Made by a program: the position numbers and the translations under genes. Positions 24,105 through 32,785 of a DNA stretch of 38,789 nt are shown piece by piece (the stretch's first letter is position 1; each line of letters begins with the position of its first letter). This DNA comes from Alphaproteobacteria bacterium (GTDB taxonomy: Bacteria; Pseudomonadota; Alphaproteobacteria; Rickettsiales; SXRF01): positions 1-38,789 of the forward strand of contig JABDCD010000009.1 of NCBI GenBank assembly GCA_013288305.1, given 5' to 3'. The notes beneath the pieces were generated by a model. It did no database searches and was not told the origin of the DNA. It saw only the letters and a list, made by a program, of their open reading frames with translations.

Positions 24105-25322
24105 TTAGCGGTTTTTCTTGAAGTTTCCAGTAATTACTTTCTCCTCACGAGCCGCCTTATCTAGATAATCACCCCATTTCTGCATCATGTCGCGGCGCTG
24201 GGGCAGATATTCGGCGCGGTTATAAGCCGCGCGTACCTTATTACGTTCCATATGGGCAAGCTGGCGCTCTATGACATCCGGCGGAAAACCCATTTCATTG
24301 AGAGTGGTGGAAGCCAGGGCGCGGAAGCCATGTCCTACCAGCTTGTCCCTATATCCCATCTTTCGCAGTACATGATTGATGGTGTTTTCGCTCATCATGG
24401 CATGGCGGCGGCGTTGCTGTGAGGGAAAGAGTAATGCGCCTTCGCCGGTCAGGTGTTTCAAATCCTCAAGCAGTTTGATGGTTTGTTTGGCTAAGGGGAC
24501 AATATGCAGGTCACGCATTTTGGTAGTATGGGCTGGTAAGCGCCATTCTTTGGCCTTAAAGTCTATGTCTTCCCATTTGGCTTGCCGCAGTTCGCCTTGC
24601 CTGACAAAAGAAAGCATAAGCAACCGGATTGCCAGTTTATTAAGTTCGGTGGTTTCTACGGCTTCTAACTGCTTAAAGAAGTCCGGCAGTGCCTTCGCCT
24701 CTATGGTGGGATGACTTTCCGCCTTGTGAGGCATCAATGCGCCTTTCAAGTCCTGAGTGGGGTTATACTGGATTCTGCCGGTCAGCACGGCATAACGGAA
24801 GATAACGCCGCAGGTTTGCAAGAGCCGGTGGGAGGTTTCGGTAGTGCCGCGTTTTTCGATCTTTCGCAGGGCATCAAGTAAATCCAAAGCCTTTACCTCT
24901 GCAATCGGGCGGTCGCCAATTTCCGGTATCATGTGCAGATCAAGTCGCCGCCAGAGCCTTTCCGCGTGGTCAGGCGTCCATTTTGGCTTGTTTGTATCAA
25001 ACCATTCCTTGGCTACTACCTGAAAACTGTTTTCAACATTGTAGGCTTTCCGGCGCTTCTCTTCTTTTTTCTTACCGCTGGGGTCAGCACCATTGGTCAG
25101 CAACTTACGGGCAGCACGCCGTTTATCTCTGGCTTCCTCTAAGGTAACTTCGGGGTATGTGCCCAGCGCCAACAGCTTTTCCTTGCCAACATAACGGTAT
25201 TTAAGCCGCCAGTATTTCCCGCCATTAGGCTTGATAAGCAGATACAGCCCATCACCATCGGCCAGTTTATAGGGCTTTTCCTTGGGCTTTGCGTTCTTTA
25301 TGGCGGTATTGGTAAGCAACAT
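24105..25322 (-). CDS. P4-type tyrosine recombinase / integrase
   Basis: A 405-residue site-specific recombinase. The N-terminus is an arm-binding domain (DUF4102 type: LTNTAIKNAKPKEKPYKLADGDGLYL, LALGTYPEVTLEEARDKR). The core-binding domain is at about 100-190. The catalytic domain shows SFVRQGELRQAKW (Arg near 241), HGFRALAS (His/Arg near 331-334) and AAYNRAEYLPQRR with the nucleophile Tyr near 367. All expected catalytic residues appear present, so the protein may be active. It lies next to tRNA-Phe, which fits its role in inserting the island at the tRNA 3' end. The 158-base gap between them holds the arm motif. Confidence 0.94.
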   Translation of the reverse strand: MLLTNTAIKNAKPKEKPYKLADGDGLYLLIKPNGGKYWRLKYRYVGKEKLLALGTYPEVTLEEARDKRRAARKLLTNGADPSGKKKEEKRRKAYNVENSFQVVAKEWFDTNKPKWTPDHAERLWRRLDLHMIPEIGDRPIAEVKALDLLDALRKIEKRGTTETSHRLLQTCGVIFRYAVLTGRIQYNPTQDLKGALMPHKAESHPTIEAKALPDFFKQLEAVETTELNKLAIRLLMLSFVRQGELRQAKWEDIDFKAKEWRLPAHTTKMRDLHIVPLAKQTIKLLEDLKHLTGEGALLFPSQQRRRHAMMSENTINHVLRKMGYRDKLVGHGFRALASTTLNEMGFPPDVIERQLAHMERNKVRAAYNRAEYLPQRRDMMQKWGDYLDKAAREEKVITGNFKKNR

Positions 25323-25345
25323 GGGACACCTCCGGGACAGTTATT

Positions 25346-25376
25346 GATACCCCTAAAAGTACCCCCAGATACCCCG
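25346..25376 (+). other. Putative integrase arm-binding motifs, right end
   Basis: GATACCCCTAAAAGTACCCC followed by CAGATACCCCG gives two or three copies of a TACCCC-type motif upstream of the integrase gene. The first part matches the motif at 21099-21118 with two mismatches. Because it is just upstream of the integrase start, it may also affect integrase expression. Confidence 0.5.
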
Positions 25377-25478
25377 ACTGTCACTAAAATAATGCGAATG
25401 ACGGCGAATAATAAATACGCCATTATCCTTGTATTTATTTATGTTTTTTGAATAATGGCGAACAATGGCGGGGAAGGA

Positions 25479-25496
25479 TATGGTGCCCGGAGCCGG
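25479..25496 (+). other. Attachment site at the tRNA-Phe end of the island
   Basis: TATGGTGCCCGGAGCCGG covers the CCA end and acceptor/T-stem side of tRNA-Phe and is repeated, with one base lost, at 21022-21037. Confidence 0.65.
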
Positions 25497-25556
25497 AATC
25501 GAACCAGCGACACAGGGATTTTCAGTCCCTTGCTCTACCAACTGAGCTATCCGGGC
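25481..25556 (-). tRNA. tRNA-Phe (anticodon GAA)
   Basis: The minus strand gives a 76-base cloverleaf: acceptor GCCCGGA pairs with TCCGGGC, followed by A and an encoded CCA end. The D-arm reads GCTCAGTTGGTAGAGC. The anticodon stem-loop GGGACTGAAAATCCC holds GAA, and the T-loop is GGTTCGATTCC. The gene is intact, because the island has restored its 3' end. Confidence 0.97.
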
Positions 25557-25610
25557 ATGGGCGGGAAATACAAAAGGAGTAGGGGTTATAAAAGATGAAA
25601 CCGCCTTTGT

Positions 25611-26225
25611 CTAGGGCATGTGCGCTTCCCCGCACCGGTAATCGCTCATCCGTGAAGGTTCCCGGAAGGGATCGGTCAGGTCGCTGGAATAGGTGCCCAT
25701 CAGCAGGCGATGCTGGGGGAGCATATGCTGGCGGTACCAGCGCGTCATCGAGGCAATCACCTGCCCTCGCCCGGTGAGGGTGACGCAGCCGCCAGCGATG
25801 GCGATGGTGCCGGATTCCAGCTGCTCGGTGAGCCGGGCGTCGCTCAGGCGGTGCTCGCGCATGAATTCCTCGACGATGGCGCCGTCGAACGCCGATTGGC
25901 GTATGCCGCCGTCATTCTGTTGCAGCTTTTCCAGAATATACAGCGAGAAGGAGCGGTCGATAACCGTCGGCACGGTGATGGCAAAAATATACCCCAGCAG
26001 GGTAAAAATGACCAGCAATTGCGCGAATATAATGGATGAAATATTCCCGCGAAAAATAACGTACCAACCGGCCAACCCGGAGATAATGACGGAAATCGCC
26101 ACATCGATCAGCGCGCCATAGAGCACGACGTTGACCGGAAACGCCCTGAAATGAATGTAATTCACGGCGGCGAGCGTGACGACGAATAAAACGGCGGAGA
26201 GAAAAATGTTAGCGGCGAGTGTCAT
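25611..26225 (-). CDS. Hypothetical inner-membrane protein next to a GT2 glycosyltransferase
   Basis: A 204-residue protein with four hydrophobic segments in the first ~95 residues (about 5-22, 30-55, 55-65 and 66-90) and a soluble C-terminal half. That half contains IAIAGGCVTLTGRGQVIASMTRWYRQHMLPQ and is probably cytoplasmic. No family is recognised. It overlaps the glycosyltransferase gene upstream by 17 bases, so it is translated with it. A helper for polysaccharide assembly is likely from position only. Confidence 0.65.
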   Translation of the reverse strand: MTLAANIFLSAVLFVVTLAAVNYIHFRAFPVNVVLYGALIDVAISVIISGLAGWYVIFRGNISSIIFAQLLVIFTLLGYIFAITVPTVIDRSFSLYILEKLQQNDGGIRQSAFDGAIVEEFMREHRLSDARLTEQLESGTIAIAGGCVTLTGRGQVIASMTRWYRQHMLPQHRLLMGTYSSDLTDPFREPSRMSDYRCGEAHMP

Positions 26226-27141
26226 AGACCGCTTTCACAAAATAACGGTAATCGGGCGGCACGTTCAGGACGCCTTTCATCACGCCGGTCAGCAGCAGCG
26301 TCGTCAGCGTCAGGATGCCGGTCTGGAACATGATCAAAAGCAACATGCCGATGATGACGGAGAACCAGCCGGGCGTCGACAGGCCGATGAGTTTGAGGAA
26401 CACCGCCGTGGCAATGCCAAGCATCGCCAGCGCGGCAATCGCGCCGCAGGCGATGCCCACGCGCACCAGCACGTCCTCGGCAAACACCATCAGGCCGCGA
26501 AACCCATGCAGCACCAGCCCGACGAAATTCATTTTACTCTGTCCCGCATAGCGCCGTCCGCGGTCGAGCGGCACGTGGCGGACACGCAGCTTGGAACTGA
26601 GCACGGTGGCGGCGACGTGAATCCACAATTCCGCCATCCTCGACAGCCGGGCGACCGCCGCGGGGCTGTATAAGGCAAAATTCCCGAAATTGATGGCGTG
26701 GCCGCTCAGCAGCTTGAAAAGTTTTTTATAGACCTCGTATAAAAATTTAAACTGGCGCGTCTCGACCCGGCTTTTACGCTGGGCGACGATGACATCGGCC
26801 TTGCCGTCCATCGCAGCCAAGAGCGCATGGATCGTCGACGGAACATCCTCGCCGTCCGAATCCATCGTCACCAGCGGCAGATTGGGGAAATGCTCGGCGA
26901 CGTAGCACATCCCCACTGCAATGGCTCTCTGATGCCCGACATTGCGCGCCAGCGTGATGACGGCGCCCGGCAGCCCGGCCTCCGCCAGCCAGGACGCGTC
27001 CGCCGGCTCGCGTACCGAGCCGTCATCGACGACCACCGCATACATATTCTGTCCGAATTCAGCCGCGAGTTCCCCAAGCAGCTGCCGGGCGGCGGCTTTA
27101 TCCTCGTAGACCGGCGTCACCACGATGAACGGATCAGCCAT
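26209..27141 (-). CDS. GT2 family glycosyltransferase, polyprenyl-phosphate type (GtrB/DPM1-like)
   Basis: A 310-residue membrane-anchored glycosyltransferase. The GT-A domain (1-215) begins [12 protein letters not shown] and has [22 protein letters not shown] and MDSDGED, the nucleotide-sugar and metal-binding motifs of the family. Two membrane spans (about 225-250 and 262-290) follow, as in enzymes that load a sugar onto undecaprenyl phosphate. The frame could start at 27165, but the ATG at 27141 (MADPFIVV) is preferred because the family motif follows at once. This start overlaps the decarboxylase stop by eight bases. It probably modifies a surface polysaccharide. Confidence 0.88.
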   Translation of the reverse strand: MADPFIVVTPVYEDKAAARQLLGELAAEFGQNMYAVVVDDGSVREPADASWLAEAGLPGAVITLARNVGHQRAIAVGMCYVAEHFPNLPLVTMDSDGEDVPSTIHALLAAMDGKADVIVAQRKSRVETRQFKFLYEVYKKLFKLLSGHAINFGNFALYSPAAVARLSRMAELWIHVAATVLSSKLRVRHVPLDRGRRYAGQSKMNFVGLVLHGFRGLMVFAEDVLVRVGIACGAIAALAMLGIATAVFLKLIGLSTPGWFSVIIGMLLLIMFQTGILTLTTLLLTGVMKGVLNVPPDYRYFVKAVYDTRR

Positions 27142-28081
27142 GTTTTCCCCGCAGCAATTCTTCAAAATAAGCGATGGTATTCATCAACCCCACCTTAAGT
27201 TCCGTTTTCGGTTCCCAGTCCAGGCGCTTTTTGGCTTCGGCAATGTCGGGGCAGCGGCGCAGCGGATCGTCGCTGGGCAGAGGCTTTTCGATGAGCTTCG
27301 ATTTGGCGCCGGTCAGCGCGATGATCTGCTCAGCCAGTTCCCGGATGGTGATTTCGGCGGGATTGCCGAGATTGAGCGGCCCCGGCCCGCAACTTTCCGA
27401 ATCCATCATGCGCACCATCGCATCGACCAGATCGTCGACATAACAGAATGAGCGGGTCTGCGAACCGCTGCCGTAAATGGTCACATCTTCGCCGCGCAGC
27501 GCCTGCAGGATGAAATTGGAGACGACGCGGCCATCATTGGGGTGCATGTGCGGGCCGTAGGTATTGAAAATCCGGCCGACGCGGATGTCGACCCCGTGCT
27601 GGCGGTGATAATCGAAGAACAGGGTTTCGGCGCAGCGTTTTCCCTCATCGTAGCAGGAACGTATCCCGATCGGATTGACATGCCCCCAATATTCTTCCTT
27701 CTGCGGGTGATGTTCCGGATCGCCATATACCTCGCTGGTCGACGCCTGGAAAATGCGCGCTTTGGTACGTTTCGCCAGGCCCAGCATGTTGATGGCGCCG
27801 TGGACGGAAGTCTTGACCGTCTGCACCGGGTCGTTCTGGTAATGGATGGGGCTGGCCGGGCAGGCGAGGTTGAAGATCCTGTCCACTTCCATATAAAGCG
27901 GAAACGTCACGTCATGGCGGATGAACTCAAAATTTTTATCGTCCCGCAGGGCGCTGATATTCTGCTTCGAACCGGTAAAAAAATTATCGGCGCAGACCAC
28001 CTCGTGGCCGTCCTGCAGTAGCCTGCGGCACAGATGCGAACCAAGAAATCCGGCGCCGCCGGTGACAAGAACGCTTTTCAT
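27134..28081 (-). CDS. UDP-glucuronate decarboxylase (UDP-xylose synthase), SDR family
   Basis: A 315-residue NAD-dependent enzyme converting UDP-glucuronate to UDP-xylose. The NAD-binding motif is [12 protein letters not shown] at 7-18. The UXS-specific segments are very clear: [71 protein letters not shown] with the catalytic Tyr-Lys pair, and [20 protein letters not shown]. The product would supply xylose or a derivative for a surface glycan. It is coupled to the GT2 gene downstream and follows the polytopic membrane protein gene by three bases. Confidence 0.93.
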   Translation of the reverse strand: MKSVLVTGGAGFLGSHLCRRLLQDGHEVVCADNFFTGSKQNISALRDDKNFEFIRHDVTFPLYMEVDRIFNLACPASPIHYQNDPVQTVKTSVHGAINMLGLAKRTKARIFQASTSEVYGDPEHHPQKEEYWGHVNPIGIRSCYDEGKRCAETLFFDYHRQHGVDIRVGRIFNTYGPHMHPNDGRVVSNFILQALRGEDVTIYGSGSQTRSFCYVDDLVDAMVRMMDSESCGPGPLNLGNPAEITIRELAEQIIALTGAKSKLIEKPLPSDDPLRRCPDIAEAKKRLDWEPKTELKVGLMNTIAYFEELLRGKHG

Positions 28082-28084
28082 AGG

Positions 28085-29716
28085 CTATGGTTTTTCAAAA
28101 TATTTGTAGCCATCATACTCTCCCATTACCGGCCTGTCATCCGGACCGCAATATTTTTCGAGAAAACACTCGCAATCCGGCCCCGAGCGGATGCCGAAAT
28201 GCTTGTCCGGCCTGGTATCCACCGCCGCCGGAACCGCCAGCATATCGAAGGGTTTGATGATATGCCGAAGCGGCGCGCCGAACACGCCGAATTTTACCGC
28301 CAGTAGCATGACCAGGATAGTCCCCGGCGCCTGCTTCATTCCGTTTCGCTCAATGAATTGCCCTATCGCGCCCATTCTATCCGGTATTTTATCGCGCCAC
28401 GACCTTAATGTTTTTTCGTCGATGCGGCGTAGTCCAAACAAACTCAGGGCAACCGTTATCGGCAGGATGATAAACACGCCGATGCCGAAACGCGGTGTCG
28501 GCGCCTTGATGAACCACACCGCAAGCGCCATCAGGGCAAACACCAGCGCCGGAACAACGATGCCGGGGCGTTCGGGCAGTTTTTCCCGGAAATAATAGCG
28601 ATAGAGGGCGGCCACGGCAACACTATGGGCCAGCACCGCCAGGATAAAAACCGCATAATGCGGCAGCCACCATACGGTAAACCAGGCGGTCATATCGTCC
28701 GTCGCCGGGTGGCGCGCATGGTTGGTAATCCCTATGGAATTCTCTATCGCCTTGTCCGTGGCCACCCAGGGAACATCGATGCAGCTTTGCGCCACCGGAT
28801 AGAGCAGGCAGCCGCTGATGATAACGCCCCGCACCAGCCAGACCATCACCAAAACGGCAGGGATGATCGCACTCGGCATTAAATCCCTCCATGCCATGCG
28901 CCGCGCCCGCAGCTGCGTGGCCACAACGAACATGACCCACAAAAACATCAGCGCGCCGCTGACTTTCAGCATAAAGCAGAAAGCGGCGCAGAGAAAAAAC
29001 ACGGCAAGCTTTGTCCGCCCCGGCGGCGCGTCATCCCACAGCAGTTGCAGCCCGTAAAAAAAAGCAAGCGCGAACATGATGCCCGTCGGGGTATCGGTGG
29101 AGGTATAGGAAAATTCAAAATAATGGCTGTAGATGATCAGGCTGGCGGTAATCAGCAGGCCGACCGCTGCCGTCTGCACCTGCGCCGACCGTGCCGCCTG
29201 CAAAAGAAACAGCAGCAACATCAGGGGAAACACCGCGGCGGCATAGGAAACCAGCTTGAAATGATCGCCCACCCACAACGGCGCGCCGATATATTCCATA
29301 AACGAGCTGAAACCGTAACGGCTGTGAAAATTCGCCAGCCCGAACACGATTTTTTCTTCCCTGATCCACAGCTGGTGCGGCAGATGATACAGCCCGGCAT
29401 CCGACCCCGGAAGCATCCCCGACGCCAGCGGCGTCAACATAATGCCCAGCGGGATAAATTCCGGGAAATCCGCCCGGCGAATATTTCTCAGCCCCAAAAC
29501 GCACAGAAGAATAACCATCACATAGAATGCCGGCGAGGCCGCGCCCGAAAAAAAATTGACCATGAGCGAGGTAAACCCCACCGCCAGCAACCCGGCGGCA
29601 AAATAAAACCAAAGCGGATAAACATCCGGTTTCCCCTGCCCGATAACCAGCACCCCCGCCCCGATGCCATAGATAAAACACAGGAAAAGCGGGAATAGCA
29701 GCAGGTCGATCATCAT
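28085..29716 (-). CDS. Polytopic membrane protein of a surface-glycan operon (GT-C-like or LIC_10190-like)
   Basis: A 543-residue protein with about 11-12 hydrophobic spans and a soluble C-terminal ~90 residues. A loop after the third or fourth span reads SGMLPGSDAGLYHLPHQLWIREEK, with acidic residues in the first large periplasmic loop as in GT-C enzymes that use lipid-linked sugars. It may belong to the family called LIC_10190, but I cannot confirm this by eye. Its start overlaps the hexapeptide acyltransferase stop by four bases. A transferase or polymerase role in O-antigen-like synthesis is inferred. Confidence 0.65.
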   Translation of the reverse strand: MMIDLLLFPLFLCFIYGIGAGVLVIGQGKPDVYPLWFYFAAGLLAVGFTSLMVNFFSGAASPAFYVMVILLCVLGLRNIRRADFPEFIPLGIMLTPLASGMLPGSDAGLYHLPHQLWIREEKIVFGLANFHSRYGFSSFMEYIGAPLWVGDHFKLVSYAAAVFPLMLLLFLLQAARSAQVQTAAVGLLITASLIIYSHYFEFSYTSTDTPTGIMFALAFFYGLQLLWDDAPPGRTKLAVFFLCAAFCFMLKVSGALMFLWVMFVVATQLRARRMAWRDLMPSAIIPAVLVMVWLVRGVIISGCLLYPVAQSCIDVPWVATDKAIENSIGITNHARHPATDDMTAWFTVWWLPHYAVFILAVLAHSVAVAALYRYYFREKLPERPGIVVPALVFALMALAVWFIKAPTPRFGIGVFIILPITVALSLFGLRRIDEKTLRSWRDKIPDRMGAIGQFIERNGMKQAPGTILVMLLAVKFGVFGAPLRHIIKPFDMLAVPAAVDTRPDKHFGIRSGPDCECFLEKYCGPDDRPVMGEYDGYKYFEKP

Positions 29717-30783
29717 AACGAATCAACCACGGAAAACCGCACGCCGTAGCGGGTGAGGAAATTGCGCAACTCCGCCCACAGCGGGTGGGAAACGAGTTTG
29801 CATTCGCGCGCGGCGATATCGAACCAGCCCTGAAGCCCCCTGCGCCCGGTTTCGCCGATGGCGGCCAGCGATACCAGTATATCCGCTTTAACGTTGGCTG
29901 TTGCCGATGCCTGCCGCCGGTAAACGATGACAAACTCCCGCCCGCCCGGCTGCGCCACACGCACTACGGCTCCACTATCATCGTGGGTAAATGCCACACG
30001 ACGGCCCAGATAAGTCAGGAAATCCGCGAACTCCCCGAACCAGCGCAGCAGCAGCGCGTGCCGTTCCCCCTCATCGAGGGTACGGATATAGTCGGCGGCT
30101 TGTTTCACCGGTTTGGCGGGCGCACCCAGCGCCAGCGTGCGCGCCGGAACGTCCCGCGTCACTACCGAACCGGCGCCGACGGTCGCCTCTTCGCCGATGG
30201 TGACGTTCGGCATGATAAAACTGCGCCACGCCACCCACGCCCCGCTTTTCACCGTCACCGGGCCGAAGCTTCCCGGAAATCCGTCCAGCATCGACTGCCA
30301 AGTGCCGTGGGTAAAGATATAATTCCCGCCGCCGATGCACACTTCGTCGCCGATGGTGACCGGCTCGGTGGGATTGATAAAGCTGTAGGAAAAAATCTTG
30401 GTGCGATGGCCGATGGTCAGCGCCGAGCGCGGCGTCAGCAATCCGCCGACCACCACCTGCTCGCCGATGGCGGAATCCTCGCCCATCGTAAAGGCGCCGG
30501 TATCGATGGCGGTAAAGGCATGAATGGCGCTGCGCGCGCCGATGCGGCAGCTGCGGGTGCGGATAAAAGTGAAGGGGGCGATCGAGACGCCATCCGCCAA
30601 AACAATCTCCGGGCTTTGAATATAGCTGAACAGGCCCAGCGCCACGTTTCTGCCGATAGTCGCGCCACGCCAGCGGTACCAGGCGCGTTTCAGCGGCGAC
30701 GGCAGGCACCCGACCAGCGCCATGCCGGCAAAAGGTACCCCGCTGCCGCGCAGGCGTGGGCGTTTCAGGGGTTCAGGCAACAT
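29713..30783 (-). CDS. Left-handed beta-helix (hexapeptide) acyltransferase with extra C-terminal domain
   Basis: A 356-residue protein. Residues ~38-215 are hexapeptide repeats ([IVL]Gxxxx; for example ATIGRNVALG, CRIGARSAIH, VTIGDEVCIGGG, VTIGEEATVGAGSVV and VTRDVPARTLALGAPAKPV). This is the fold of CoA-dependent O- or N-acetyltransferases of sugars. FTHGTW near 165 contains the likely catalytic His. After ~220 comes a further domain of about 135 residues (YIRTLDEGERHALLLRWFGEF... to VRFSVVDSL) that ordinary WbbJ-type enzymes lack and that I do not recognise. It is first of the minus-strand sugar operon, divergent from the OafA-like gene. Confidence 0.85.
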   Translation of the reverse strand: MLPEPLKRPRLRGSGVPFAGMALVGCLPSPLKRAWYRWRGATIGRNVALGLFSYIQSPEIVLADGVSIAPFTFIRTRSCRIGARSAIHAFTAIDTGAFTMGEDSAIGEQVVVGGLLTPRSALTIGHRTKIFSYSFINPTEPVTIGDEVCIGGGNYIFTHGTWQSMLDGFPGSFGPVTVKSGAWVAWRSFIMPNVTIGEEATVGAGSVVTRDVPARTLALGAPAKPVKQAADYIRTLDEGERHALLLRWFGEFADFLTYLGRRVAFTHDDSGAVVRVAQPGGREFVIVYRRQASATANVKADILVSLAAIGETGRRGLQGWFDIAARECKLVSHPLWAELRNFLTRYGVRFSVVDSL

Positions 30784-30895
30784 GGTTCCTCTTAAGGCAA
30801 TAAAGCGGGCGACAGGACACGGAGTATAATAATATCCTGTTTGAAAACCATAAAAAGTTTTTCGGTTGGGCAGTATCCTGTGTTATGAGAGCATT
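30784..30895. promoter_or_regulatory. Divergent promoter region of the two sugar operons
   Basis: The 112 bases between the two divergent acyltransferase genes are AT-rich, with a TATAAT at 30825-30830 that could be a -10 element for the plus strand. No good -35 sequence is evident. The sequence ATCCTGT occurs twice (30834 and 30876 regions), without a clear palindrome. Confidence 0.3.
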
Positions 30896-32785
30896 ATGAA
30901 CCATAAAGACTACAGGCCGGATATCGACGGGCTACGGGCGCTGGCCGTGCTTTGCGTCGTGTTTTTCCATGCCGGGTTTCCCGCATTTGGCGGCGGCTTT
31001 ACCGGCGTCGATGTTTTTTTCGTCATCAGCGGGTTTCTGATCACCCGGCTCATCCGGGACGAATTCGACCGGGGTGCCTTCTCGTTTTCCCATTTTTACG
31101 TGCGCCGCGCCCGCCGCTTGCTGCCCGCCTTGTTTTTCATCTATGTCCTCTGCTTCATCTGCGCGTATATATTGCTCATTCCCGAACATTTCGAGCGTTT
31201 CGGAAAAGAATTGCTGTCCTCCGTATTGTCCGTCTCCAACATCTATTTCTGGAGCGAAGCCGATTATTTCGACATCGAGTCCATTTTCAAGCCGCTGCTC
31301 CATACCTGGTCGCTCAGCGTGGAGGAGCAATTCTACCTGCTATGGCCGGTGACGTTCATTTATCTGCTCAAAAAAAGAAAAGCCGGGCTGGCGCCGCTGG
31401 CCATAATAATCGCCGGCATGGCCAGCCTCGCCTTAAACCAAGTGTTCATCGAAAAACATGCCGCCATTTTTTATCTCATCCCGTTTCGGGTATTTGAATT
31501 CTGCATCGGCGCCTTGATGGTCTGGCTCGTCGCCGCACCGCCCCGGAAAAAAATCCTCCTGGAGCCGTTGATGCTGCTCGGCCTTGCCCTGATTATGTAT
31601 GCCGCCACGACCTACTCGAAGGGCATGGCTTTCCCGGGATTCAGTGCCCTTGTACCCTGTCTGGGCACGGCGCTGGTCATTTACAGCGGCACGGCGCGCT
31701 ATAGCGGCCGGCTCCTGAACAACCGCCTCATGGTGTTTATCGGCCTGATCAGCTACTCGCTGTACCTCACCCACTGGCCGATGATCGTGTTCTACAAATA
31801 TTACCGCTTCGAGGACATCGGCCTGTACGAGACGTGGGGCGTGCTGACCCTGTCGTTCCTGCTGTCGGTCGCCATGTATTATTTTATAGAGCTCCCCTGC
31901 CGGAAGGGCAGCTGGATCGCGAGGCTTCCGGCGCGGCAACTGGGAGCCTGCTGTCTGGGCATAGCCCTGGTTATTGCGTTTGGGGGTGCCGTGGTGTCGG
32001 CTAAACACGGTTTGCCCCGTCGGATAAACCATCCCATGGTTTCGGCAGAATTTACGCGGTTAACGCAGTACAAATCCTGCGACAACGGCTACGGTATTTG
32101 TCAGCCGGACGATAATACGGAATTAAAGAATCCGGACTTCGTCATGATCGGCGACAGCCACACTAACCGCATGGTGTATTTGTTCGGGGCCATTGCCGCC
32201 AGCCACGGCCTGACCGTGGAGAAGCACACCACGCTGGCCTGCCTTCCCATCTATGACAGCGGCCTGGCCTGCGCCAATGAAATCAACAACATGTTCGATG
32301 CGCTGATCAAAAGGAAAATCAGGAATATCATCCTGGTCAGTTCCTGGAATCCGCTGACCCAGAGCTACCAGCCCGATTTCCTGTTCGGGAAAATGAAGCG
32401 CACCATCGCCACATTAAAAGCGGCGGGGATGAACGTCTATGTCTACGGCAGTATGCCGTTCATGCACCGCGATCCCGCCAGCTGTTTTAAACGGCCCATG
32501 ACTTCCTCCTGCACGGAATTTATGCCGCCGCCCGAATACGAACAGCAGGCGGCTTTCAACCGGCAATTAAAAACCATTGTCCTGGAAAACGGCGCGAAGT
32601 ATTTTGATTTGTTCGCCGTGCTGTGCGATGCGGGGCGCTGCCGGGTGGCATACGAAGGACTGAGCCTCTATGGCGACAGGTTCCACCTGGATAACCTTAA
32701 CTTTGGGGCCTATGTTTTTATGACGCGCGCCGATCCCAAAACGCTTGATTTCGACGGCCTGTTCAACGCCCAGCCAACCCCATGA
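30896..32785 (+). CDS. OafA/YrhL-type membrane O-acyltransferase with C-terminal SGNH domain
   Basis: A 629-residue two-domain enzyme that moves an acyl group across the inner membrane and onto a glycan. The N-terminal Acyltransferase_3 domain (1-~375) begins YRPDIDGLRALAVLCVVFFHAG with the catalytic His, then GGFTGVDVFFVISGFLIT, and HTWSLSVEEQFYLLWP, with about ten or eleven spans. The periplasmic SGNH domain has MIGDSHTNRM (Ser near 421) and GDRFHLDNLN (Asp594, His597). A TTG at 30866 could start ten residues earlier, but the ATG at 30896 gives the normal family N-terminus. The stop overlaps the aminotransferase start by four bases. Confidence 0.92.
   Translation: MNHKDYRPDIDGLRALAVLCVVFFHAGFPAFGGGFTGVDVFFVISGFLITRLIRDEFDRGAFSFSHFYVRRARRLLPALFFIYVLCFICAYILLIPEHFERFGKELLSSVLSVSNIYFWSEADYFDIESIFKPLLHTWSLSVEEQFYLLWPVTFIYLLKKRKAGLAPLAIIIAGMASLALNQVFIEKHAAIFYLIPFRVFEFCIGALMVWLVAAPPRKKILLEPLMLLGLALIMYAATTYSKGMAFPGFSALVPCLGTALVIYSGTARYSGRLLNNRLMVFIGLISYSLYLTHWPMIVFYKYYRFEDIGLYETWGVLTLSFLLSVAMYYFIELPCRKGSWIARLPARQLGACCLGIALVIAFGGAVVSAKHGLPRRINHPMVSAEFTRLTQYKSCDNGYGICQPDDNTELKNPDFVMIGDSHTNRMVYLFGAIAASHGLTVEKHTTLACLPIYDSGLACANEINNMFDALIKRKIRNIILVSSWNPLTQSYQPDFLFGKMKRTIATLKAAGMNVYVYGSMPFMHRDPASCFKRPMTSSCTEFMPPPEYEQQAAFNRQLKTIVLENGAKYFDLFAVLCDAGRCRVAYEGLSLYGDRFHLDNLNFGAYVFMTRADPKTLDFDGLFNAQPTP

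Larger units (their letters stand above)
21022..25496. mobile_element. Integrative island at tRNA-Phe with restriction-type cargo
   Basis: The ~4.5 kb segment is bounded by near-identical direct repeats of the tRNA-Phe 3' end (21022-21037 and 25479-25496). It carries a P4-type tyrosine integrase directed away from the tRNA. Cargo is a truncated DNA methyltransferase and a truncated SF2 helicase with a four-copy domain array, in DNA distinctly richer in A+T than the flanks. Shared GATACCCC/GTACCCC motifs lie just inside both ends. Integration into the 3' end of a tRNA gene is the standard habit of this integrase class. The cargo looks degraded, so the element is probably old or rearranged. Confidence 0.8.
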
